Shown: piece by piece, positions 51,251 to 57,501 of the stretch
Layout of the letters: each line of letters starts with the position of its first letter
Numbering within the stretch: the stretch's first letter is position 1
Assembly (NCBI RefSeq): GCF_003626655.1
Contig: NZ_RBAN01000003.1
Location: 806,001 to 870,000 of the forward strand
Length of the DNA stretch: 64,000 bases
From: Micromonospora costi
GTDB taxonomy: Bacteria > Actinomycetota > Actinomycetes > Mycobacteriales > Micromonosporaceae
Direction: 5' to 3'
Position numbers and translations under genes: made by a program
Notes under the pieces: model-generated
The model's input: only the letters and a program-made list of their open reading frames with translations
Database searches by the model: none
What the model was told of the DNA's origin: nothing

Positions 51251-52270
51251 TCAGATCGTCAACTGCCAGTCGGTCCAGCCGTCGACCGGGCGGAAGCCGA
51301 GCTGTTCGTTGATGGCGATCATGTGGGCGTTTGCCGCCGCGTTGAAGGTGTCGATCGCGCGTACGGCCGGCTCGTGGGCGAGCAGGTGACGCAGGTTCTC
51401 GATCTTCGTGAGCAGGCCGAGCCGGTGGCCGCGGTGTGCCGGGTCGACGATGGTGATCTGCTGGAACGCGTGCCAGTCGGCGGACGCGCCCACGTCGAGC
51501 AGCGTCCACGCCACCAACCGGCCGGACGCCTCGTGCTGCACCGCCACGTGGTACTGCCGCCGGCCCCGCGCCGCCAGCGCCCGCTCGGTGCCCCGGATCC
51601 GCGCGGCGTCGACCTGCTCGGCCTCCCACTCCAGGTCACCCATCGGCGCGTCGGTCACCAGCCGGCCGTCCAGGTACGCGATGTCCGCCACGTACTCCTC
51701 CGGGATGCGACCGTGCCAGCGGACCGTGCGGTAGCCGTCGGCGTGGGCGCGGGCCACGGCCAGCAGCGCGTCCAGCGCGGCCTGGTCGACGCCCGTGGGG
51801 TCCAGCCGGCGGCGGATCTCGGCGAGCGCGGGCTGCGCGCCCACGGCGGCGGCGAACGCGGCGCCCGCCTCCGACCGTTCCGGGCCCCCGGCCAGCGCCG
51901 ACACCGCCATGCCGATCACCCGCTTGCGGCCCTGCTCCCGCAGCAGCCCCAGGCAGTGCTCGTGCAGCGCCCGGCCCACCCCGCGCCGCCGGTGCGCCGG
52001 ATGGACGACCAGCTCGGCCGTGGCGTTCTCGGTGTTGTCGAGCTGCGGCAGGTCCAACGCCAGATAGCCGGCGGGGACGCCGTCGAGCCGGGCCAGCGCC
52101 CACAGCGTGACGGTGCCCGGCAGCGGGTGGTTCACCATGGCGTCGAAGCGCTGCCGGCAGAACGGCGGGAAGTCGGGCACGTCGGCGTCGTTGGCCGCCG
52201 CCCCGACCCGGTACGCCGCGTCGATCGCGGCCGGGTCGGCGGCGTCGAACGGCACGATCGTCACGGTCAT
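51251..52270 (-). CDS. two-domain GNAT acetyltransferase
   Basis: Protein of 339 residues. The first GNAT domain has ATAELVVHPAHRRRGVGRAL near residue 75 and the second has ITIVDPAHRGHRLGLLTKIE near 270. IAINEQLGFRPVDGWTDWQL ends the protein. It is similar to two-domain actinobacterial acetyltransferases related to MshD. The substrate is unknown. The gene is preceded by a 34-bp perfect palindrome 25 bases upstream of the ATG, a likely operator or hairpin. Confidence 0.85.
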   Translation of the reverse strand: MTVTIVPFDAADPAAIDAAYRVGAAANDADVPDFPPFCRQRFDAMVNHPLPGTVTLWALARLDGVPAGYLALDLPQLDNTENATAELVVHPAHRRRGVGRALHEHCLGLLREQGRKRVIGMAVSALAGGPERSEAGAAFAAAVGAQPALAEIRRRLDPTGVDQAALDALLAVARAHADGYRTVRWHGRIPEEYVADIAYLDGRLVTDAPMGDLEWEAEQVDAARIRGTERALAARGRRQYHVAVQHEASGRLVAWTLLDVGASADWHAFQQITIVDPAHRGHRLGLLTKIENLRHLLAHEPAVRAIDTFNAAANAHMIAINEQLGFRPVDGWTDWQLTI

Positions 52271-52295
52271 GCCGCAAAGCGTGCCGCCGGGAACG

Positions 52296-52329
52296 CGAAC
52301 GGGCCAGCGAATATTCGCTGGCCCGTTCG
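52296..52329. promoter_or_regulatory. 34-bp perfect palindrome upstream of the GNAT gene
   Basis: CGAACGGGCCAGCGAAT and its exact complement meet with no spacer. It lies 25 bases upstream of the GNAT start and about 228 bases past the thrC stop. It could be an operator or a strong terminator. I know of no factor with this site. Confidence 0.7.
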
Positions 52330-52556
52330 GACGTTGGTCGGGAGGGTCGATCGCACAACGCCTCCGGCGTTGGGTCGCAAGAACTTGGAAAGTCTCCGGC
52401 GATACGCCCTCCCGCACGGAGCATCTTGCGCCGTCCGGTTCCTGCCGTCAAGTCCTTAGCGGCGGGTTTTCTGCACCCAGAGCGAAAAGCCGGTTACCCG
52501 GCGGATCGGCCGGATCCTCCGTCCGGGCGGGTCGCGCCCCTCGACGGCCCTCGGGC
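52330..52556. other. intergenic region with several short stems, 3' of thrC
   Basis: No gene is supported in these 227 bases. Short inverted pairs are visible, such as AACGCC/GGCGTT (52358-52373) and CGCAAGA/TCTTGCG (52377-52430). A transcript of the minus strand could fold, but I recognise no known RNA family. Confidence 0.4.
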
Positions 52557-53843
52557 TCAGCCCAGCAGGCCGGCGTCGCGGGCCGCGCGCAGCGACGGAC
52601 GGATGCGGTGGGTGGGCCCGACCTGGCCGGCGACCGCGTCGATGGTCTTCAGACCCTCGCCGGTGTTGAAGACGACGGTCTCCGCTGCCGGGTCGAGCCG
52701 GCCCGACTCGACGAGCTTGCGCAGTACGGCCACGGTCACGCCGCCCGCGGTCTCGGCGAAGACCCCGGTGGTGCGGGCCAGCAGGCGGATGCCCTCGCGG
52801 ATCTCGTCGTCGTCGGCGTAGTCCATCCAGCCCCCGCTGCGGCGGACGGCCTCCAGCGCGTACAGGCCGGCGGCCGGGTCGCCGATGTTCAGCGACTTGG
52901 CGATGCCGGTCGGCCGGACCGGGACGATCTCGTCAGTGCCCGAGTGCAGCGCCGTGGCGATCGGGTTGCAGCCGGCCGACTGGGCGCCGAAGACCTTCCA
53001 GCCGCCGGCCGGCGCCTCGACCAGGCCGATCTCGACCAGCTCGGCGAACGCCTTGTCGATCTTCGTGAGCAGCTCGCCGGAGGCCATGGGGATGACCACC
53101 TGGGCCGGGATCCGCCAGCCGAGCTGCTCGGCCACCTCGTAGCCGAGCGTCTTCGACCCCTCCGCGTAGTACGGCCGGACGTTCACGTTCACGAACGCGG
53201 TGTCCTCGAACTCGTCGGTCTCCACCAGCTCGCCGCAGAGCCGGTTCACGTCGTCGTACGAGCCGTCGATGGCGACGAGCTCACCGCCGTAGACCGCGGT
53301 GGTGACGACCTTGCCCTGCTCCAGGTCGCCGGGGATGAAGACCACCGACGGCGCCCCGACGCGGGCCGCGTGCGCGGCCACCGAGTTGGCAAGGTTGCCG
53401 GTGGACGCGCACGCGAACCGGGTGAAGCCGAGCGCCCGGGCGGCGGTGAGCGCCACGGAGACGACCCGGTCCTTGAACGAGTGGGTGGGGTTCGCGCTGT
53501 CGTCCTTCACCCAGACCGGGGCGGTGATGCCCAGCTCGGCGGCGAGGTGCGGGGCGGCGACCAGCGGGGTGAGGCCGGGGTTCAGGGTGACCCGGGTGGC
53601 GGGGTCCTGGCCGGCGGGGAGCAGGGCCGCGTACCGCCACAGGTTGGCCGGGCCGGCTTCGATCTGCTCGCGGGTGACGGTGGCCAGCACGGCCGCGTCG
53701 TAGTCGACCTCGAGCGGGCCGAAGCACTCGTAACAGGCGTGCTGGGCGGCGAGCGGGTAGCGGGCCTGGCAGGCGCGGCAGACCAGGGCGCGGGCGGGGC
53801 TGGCCGAGGTGTCGATGCCGGACGCGGCGATCGTCGACGTCAT
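52557..53843 (-). CDS. thrC: threonine synthase
   Basis: Protein of 428 residues. A zinc-ribbon-like set of four cysteines (C22-x-x-C25 and C37-x-x-C40) opens the protein. The PLP lysine is Lys124 in NPTHSFKDRVV, followed by STGNLANSVAAHAARVG and the glycine phosphate loop. It converts O-phosphohomoserine to threonine. AGAGGA precedes ATG 53843 by about 9 nt. A SAM-I riboswitch occupies its 5' leader. The gene is isolated from thrB and hom. Confidence 0.95.
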   Translation of the reverse strand: MTSTIAASGIDTSASPARALVCRACQARYPLAAQHACYECFGPLEVDYDAAVLATVTREQIEAGPANLWRYAALLPAGQDPATRVTLNPGLTPLVAAPHLAAELGITAPVWVKDDSANPTHSFKDRVVSVALTAARALGFTRFACASTGNLANSVAAHAARVGAPSVVFIPGDLEQGKVVTTAVYGGELVAIDGSYDDVNRLCGELVETDEFEDTAFVNVNVRPYYAEGSKTLGYEVAEQLGWRIPAQVVIPMASGELLTKIDKAFAELVEIGLVEAPAGGWKVFGAQSAGCNPIATALHSGTDEIVPVRPTGIAKSLNIGDPAAGLYALEAVRRSGGWMDYADDDEIREGIRLLARTTGVFAETAGGVTVAVLRKLVESGRLDPAAETVVFNTGEGLKTIDAVAGQVGPTHRIRPSLRAARDAGLLG

Positions 53844-53856
53844 GTCGAGGAGTCCT

Positions 53857-53987
53857 CTCATCTTTCCCCGCATCGCACCCTGCGGCGGGGACGGAATTGG
53901 CACCTGCCCCGCCGTCGCTCGTCGGTGAGCGCGCGGAGTGGTTGCCGGGGCGTCGTCGGGCCGTATCCCTCAGCCCCTCTGGATGAG
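53857..53987 (-). promoter_or_regulatory. SAM-I (S-box) riboswitch upstream of thrC
   Basis: The minus-strand RNA begins CTCATCCAGAGGGGCTGAGG and carries GATACGGCCCGACGACGCC, then CGGCAACC, GGTGCCAATTCC and GAAAGATGAG. This is the S-box core with P1 closed by CTCATC/GATGAG. It ends 14 bases before the thrC ATG, so it can control the ribosome site or premature termination. The identification is by the conserved core; a covariance model would settle it. Confidence 0.9.
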
Positions 53988-54059
53988 GTATTCAGTTGTA
54001 CCGCCGAGTCTATGCGCCGTCCGGGCCGCGCCTCCCGGGGGTTCCCACGGTGTGAGCCG

Positions 54060-55037
54060 TCAGCGGGCCGTCACCGCGACGGGGTCCACCACCGCGACCG
54101 GGTCGGTGACCGCGAACTGGTGCGGGGCCCGCGACAACCGATGCGCTCCGACGCGCGACCGGTTGACCAGGTTCGCGGCGACCAGGGCGACGATGGTGAG
54201 GGCGGCGCCCACCAGCTCGACCGGGCCGGGCCGGTAGCCGCGGGCGATCTGCACCGCGAACGTGGTCACCGGGACCAGGTTCATGAACAGCGCCGCGTTG
54301 GCCGAGCCCAGCCGCTGCACGCCGGTGTTCCAGGCCAGCACCGCGATCACGGCGGCCACGATCACGGCGTACGCCAGCTGCGGCGCGACCGCCACGAGGT
54401 CGGCGGCGGCCGGCGTGTGCTGCACCCCGGCGAGGTCGGCGCCGGCGCTCGCGGCCAGCATGGCGAGCGTGCCGGCGAACGCGGTCAGGGTCGTGTAGCG
54501 CAGCGGCGACCACTGGCCGAACCGGCTCGCCCCGTGCGTGTAGATCGCCCAGCCGACCACCGCGCCGATCATCATGAGCCCGCCGGCGCCGAACTGGTCG
54601 AGACCGTCGAGGCGCCCCCGGGTGATCACCAGGCCGACACCGAGGAGGGCCACCAGCGACAGGCCAAGGAGAGCCGGCCGCGGGCGTACGCCGTCGCGCG
54701 CCCACCGGACGAGCTGGGTGACCAGCGGGGTGGTGGCCACGAAGAGGGCGATCTGCTGCGGCGCGGCGTGCTCCAGGGCCAGGTTGGTGAGCAGGTTGAA
54801 GCCGGCGAAGCCGATCACGCCGAGCACCGCCACCTCGACCGCGCGCCCGCCCGAGCGGAGGCTCGCCACACCCTCCCGGAGCAGCAGAAGGGCGATCAGG
54901 ACGAGGGTCGCCAGCAGGTACCGGGTGGTGGTCAGGTTGAGCGGGTCGACCCGGGTCAGCGCGCTGGCCAGGACCGGGAACATGACGCCCCAGCTCAGCA
55001 CGGCGAGCAGCGGGAAGGCGGCGGCGCGGGAACGCAT
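54060..55037 (-). CDS. EamA/DMT-family exporter
   Basis: Protein of 325 residues with ten predicted spans in two EamA repeats. The first repeat starts LLAVLSWGVMFPVLAS, the second LMMIGAVVGWAIYTHGASRF. NLALEHAAPQQIALFVATTP and QRLGSANAALFMNLVPVTTF are the usual helix 4/9 segments. It probably exports amino acids or metabolites. The GC-rich C-terminal tail is variable. AGGAG lies 6 nt before the ATG. It is divergent from, and likely regulated by, the ArsR-type gene. Confidence 0.88.
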   Translation of the reverse strand: MRSRAAAFPLLAVLSWGVMFPVLASALTRVDPLNLTTTRYLLATLVLIALLLLREGVASLRSGGRAVEVAVLGVIGFAGFNLLTNLALEHAAPQQIALFVATTPLVTQLVRWARDGVRPRPALLGLSLVALLGVGLVITRGRLDGLDQFGAGGLMMIGAVVGWAIYTHGASRFGQWSPLRYTTLTAFAGTLAMLAASAGADLAGVQHTPAAADLVAVAPQLAYAVIVAAVIAVLAWNTGVQRLGSANAALFMNLVPVTTFAVQIARGYRPGPVELVGAALTIVALVAANLVNRSRVGAHRLSRAPHQFAVTDPVAVVDPVAVTAR

Positions 55038-55050
55038 CCTCGACTCCTAT

Positions 55051-55068
55051 GTTCGATTACCTTCGAAC
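55051..55068. promoter_or_regulatory. operator 1: GTTCGA inverted repeat
   Basis: GTTCGATTACCTTCGAAC, with arms GTTCGA and TCGAAC, lies 14 bases upstream of the EamA start. It shares its arms with the operator at 55091, so one regulator probably binds both. Confidence 0.65.
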
Positions 55069-55090
55069 CAACGCCACCGACCCTAGGAGC

Positions 55091-55112
55091 TTGTTCGACT
55101 TCTGTCGAACAA
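55091..55112. promoter_or_regulatory. operator 2 at the ArsR-type promoter
   Basis: Perfect repeat TTGTTCGAC, TTCT, GTCGAACAA. It contains a -35 (TTCGAC) separated by exactly 17 bases from TACACT at 55117-55122, which ends 6 nt before the ArsR ATG. Binding here would block the regulator's own promoter. Confidence 0.75.
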
Positions 55113-55128
55113 TGGTTACACTGGTCAC

Positions 55129-55443
55129 ATGGAGCTGGAGGAACCCGAACTGCGCGAGGTGCCCGTCACCGCCGTGCTGGCCGCCCTGGCCGACGACGTA
55201 CGGCTGCAGATCGTCCGGGCGCTCGCCGCCGGCGACGAGTACGCCTGTGGCACCTTCGAGCTCGGCGTCTCCAAGGCCACCCGCAGCCACCACCTGAAGG
55301 TGCTGCGCGAGGCGGGGCTGACCCGCACCCGGGTCGCCGGCACCAGCCGCTACGTACGGCTGCGCCGCGACGAACTGGACAAGCTCTACCCGGGGCTGCT
55401 CGACGCCGTCCTCACCCGCAGCACCGCGGCCAGCAACACCTGA
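55129..55443 (+). CDS. ArsR-family winged-helix regulator
   Basis: Protein of 104 residues with one winged-helix domain: VLAALADDVRLQIVRALAAG, recognition helix in VSKATRSHHLKVLREAGL, and wing RTRVAGTSRYVRLRRDEL. Few cysteines are present and the usual ArsR metal box is absent, so the effector may not be a metal. Transcription is leaderless. Autorepression through operator 2 and control of the divergent EamA exporter gene through operator 1 are the simplest reading. Confidence 0.88.
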   Translation: MELEEPELREVPVTAVLAALADDVRLQIVRALAAGDEYACGTFELGVSKATRSHHLKVLREAGLTRTRVAGTSRYVRLRRDELDKLYPGLLDAVLTRSTAASNT

Positions 55444-55491
55444 TCCGCCCGCGGCACTCGTCCGGTCCCGCCCCTGACCCACCCCGCAGGC

Positions 55492-55528
55492 CAAGATCAC
55501 GCAACATCCCGGAAGTAGCACGATCTTG
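55492..55528. repeat. GATC-type element 6, short form
   Basis: CAAGATCACGCAACATCCC, then GGAAGTAG, then CACGATCTTG. The ends pair (CAAGATC/GATCTTG). It is repeated 165 bases downstream as a longer form. The first element may terminate the ArsR transcript. Confidence 0.65.
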
Positions 55529-55656
55529 CGCCCCTTCGACCGTGGCCACGGGTGGGCGGTGATCTGGTCGGCCTGTGTCCGCTGTCGAGCTGCCCCAGAT
55601 CCGGGGCACGCCCGACGGCTAGGCAAGAGTCGACGGCCGCCGCCGACACGTACCGC

Positions 55657-55735
55657 CAAGATCACGCAACATCCCGGAAGTAGTGGTATCCGGCGGCCGG
55701 CGAGGCCACTACTTCCACGAAGTAGCACGATCTTG
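55657..55735. repeat. GATC-type element 7, with nested hairpin
   Basis: Same ends as element 6 but with 42 extra bases in the middle. These form an inner stem GGAAGTAGTGG / CCACTACTTCC (55676-55686 and 55706-55716), after which GAAGTAG is repeated. It looks like an expansion of the short form. Confidence 0.7.
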
Positions 55736-55869
55736 ACCGCTCGGGGGCTCTGGCGAGCGGTCGGCGGCCCGTGGCAGTACATGGCGACACAAGAACGGCC
55801 CGTGGCCTCGGGCGGTGTGCTGCGGGGGACGGGGGCAGGCGGGTTGATCAGCGGTGCGAGGATGCGACG

Positions 55870-56538
55870 GTGACACCGCGACGCGTACGGCTCCGATTCC
55901 TGCTCAGCGGTCTGCCGCTCGTCGCGGCGCTTCCCCTCGCCGCCTGCACGTCGGCGGGCGGGTCGCCGGCTCCGACCGCCGACCGGCAGCCTGCCCCGCT
56001 GACGAGCCCCACGGAGCCGGCATCGACGGCGTGCCCGGCGTCGGGCGTGCTCATCCGCTCGACCGGCTCGGACGCCGCCATGGGGTTGCGGGCGCTCGGC
56101 CTGGAGCTGGTCAACTGCGGTACGGCACCGTACGAGCTGAACGGATACCCGGTGCTCACGGTGCGGGACGAGCAGCGCCAACCGATCCAGCTCAGGGTGG
56201 TCAAGGGGGCGAAGGAGATCACGTCGGGCTTCGACGCGGCGCCCCGCCCGCTCACGCTGCGCCCCGGCGACCGGGCCACCGCCGCGGTGCTCTGGCGCAA
56301 CACGTACACCGAGTCGAGCGCCGCGCCGACCAACGGGGAGTACCTGGACGTGGCGCCGGCCGCCGGCCAGCCCGCCCAGGGCGTCGACCCGGACGGGCCC
56401 ATCGACCTGGGCAACACGGGCCGGATCGGCGTCAGCGCCTGGAAGCGGGCCGACCCGACCACGCCGGCCCAGCCGCCGGCCCCGTCCGCCCCGAGCGGAG
56501 CGCCGTCGGTGGTCACCACCCCGGACAGCCGCCTGTAG
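55870..56538 (+). CDS. DUF4232 lipoprotein
   Basis: Protein of 222 residues. A signal with twin Arg/Leu start (RRVRLRFLLSGLPLVAALPL) ends in the lipobox LAAC. A Ser/Thr/Pro linker follows, then a DUF4232-type immunoglobulin-like domain: GLRALGLELVNCGTAPYELN, then YPVLTVRDEQRQPIQLRVVK and RPGDRATAAVLWRN. Actinomycete members are exported lipoproteins of unknown role. GTG 55870 follows GAGG by 8 nt. The final codons belong to a degenerate repeat that continues past the stop. Confidence 0.83.
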   Translation: MTPRRVRLRFLLSGLPLVAALPLAACTSAGGSPAPTADRQPAPLTSPTEPASTACPASGVLIRSTGSDAAMGLRALGLELVNCGTAPYELNGYPVLTVRDEQRQPIQLRVVKGAKEITSGFDAAPRPLTLRPGDRATAAVLWRNTYTESSAAPTNGEYLDVAPAAGQPAQGVDPDGPIDLGNTGRIGVSAWKRADPTTPAQPPAPSAPSGAPSVVTTPDSRL

Positions 56539-56629
56539 CGCGCCGCCACCCCGGGGCAACCGCCCCGAACGCGCCACCACCCCGGACAGCCGCCGGGAAC
56601 GCGCCACGGCCCCGGGCAAACGCCCGGGA
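56514..56629. repeat. four degenerate 28-30-bp tandem units at the lipoprotein 3' end
   Basis: Units start at 56514, 56543, 56571 and 56601, each with CCACCCCGG or CCACCACCCCGG and a GC pair able to fold. The first encodes the last codons of the lipoprotein. The hairpins could end transcription. There are no spacers. Confidence 0.75.
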
Positions 56630-56637
56630 CGCATCGC

Positions 56638-57501
56638 CTACGAGGTGACGTCCTTGCGGGTGAAGCGCCAGTAGGCGAGCGCCCAGAACAGGGTCGCGTA
56701 GCTGATCGAGGCGATAGTCCCGCGCACCACGTCGTCGGTCTGCACCGGCGTGGAGAGCAGGCCCAGCCAGGCGGTGCTGAAGTGGGTGGGCAGGAAGGCC
56801 CGCAGCGCCCCGAGCGCGGTGATCTGGTCGAGGATGCTGGACAGGATCCAGAGCAGCACCGCGCCGCCGACCGCGCCGAGCGCCGCGTCCGTGCTCACCG
56901 ACAGCAGGAACGCCAGGCCGGCCACCACCAGCAGGACGATCGCCAGGTACCCGAGCACGGCGAGCAGCCGGAGCAGCCCCTCGCCCGGCGGCAGTTCGGC
57001 GGCGACCGTGCTGCGCAGCGGCGACCAGCCGTAGCGGGCGGTGCCGGCCGCCAGGGCGGTGCCGGCGAGCAGCAGCAGCGCCAGCCCCGAGTACGCGAGC
57101 GCGACCAGCAGCTTCACCGTGAGCAGCCGGGCCCGGGGCACGGGCACCGCGAGCAGGTAGCGCAGGCTGCCCCAGCTCGCCTCGCTGGCCACCGTGTCGC
57201 CGAAGAACAGCGCCACCACCACGACCAGCAGGAAGGACGCCGAGACGAAGATCGTGAACAGGGTGAAGTTCAGGCCGCCCGAGGTGGCGAACGAGATCAG
57301 ACTGGCGAACTCGCCACCGCCGTTGTCGTCGTCGCCGGCGTCGAACTGGAACGCGATCAGGATGATCAGCGGCAGCAGCACCATGAACCCGAGCGCCAGC
57401 TGCGTACGCCGGCGGGCCGCCTGGCGGCGGAACTCGGCGGCGAACGGCAGCGTCGCCGACGGCCGGTAGCCGGGGGCGGCGCCCACCGTGGACGTACCCA
57501 T
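56638..57501 (-). CDS. ABC transporter permease (ABC-2 type)
   Basis: Protein of 287 residues with about six spans, including LALGFMVLLPLIILIAFQFD, SASFLLVVVVALFFGDTVAS and PVPRARLLTVKLLVALAYSG. This is the ABC-2 export type. DDDNGGGEFASLIS is a short acidic external loop. The ATG overlaps the stop of the ATPase fusion gene, so the two are co-translated and pair as an exporter. Substrate unknown. Confidence 0.85.
   Translation of the reverse strand: MGTSTVGAAPGYRPSATLPFAAEFRRQAARRRTQLALGFMVLLPLIILIAFQFDAGDDDNGGGEFASLISFATSGGLNFTLFTIFVSASFLLVVVVALFFGDTVASEASWGSLRYLLAVPVPRARLLTVKLLVALAYSGLALLLLAGTALAAGTARYGWSPLRSTVAAELPPGEGLLRLLAVLGYLAIVLLVVAGLAFLLSVSTDAALGAVGGAVLLWILSSILDQITALGALRAFLPTHFSTAWLGLLSTPVQTDDVVRGTIASISYATLFWALAYWRFTRKDVTS

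Larger units (their letters stand above)
55444..55869. other. repeat-rich gap between ArsR and lipoprotein genes
   Basis: A 426-base stretch without a supported gene. It contains two GATC-type elements (55492-55528 and 55657-55735) that share identical ends. Nothing else is recognised. Confidence 0.55.

Noticed and set aside
52107..55562. Plus-strand open frame of 1151 codons
   Set aside because: Lies antisense to thrC, the riboswitch and the EamA gene. The minus-strand proteins have clear family motifs.
56514..56629. CRISPR-like appearance of the 28-30-bp units
   Set aside because: Units are degenerate and adjacent, with no spacers.
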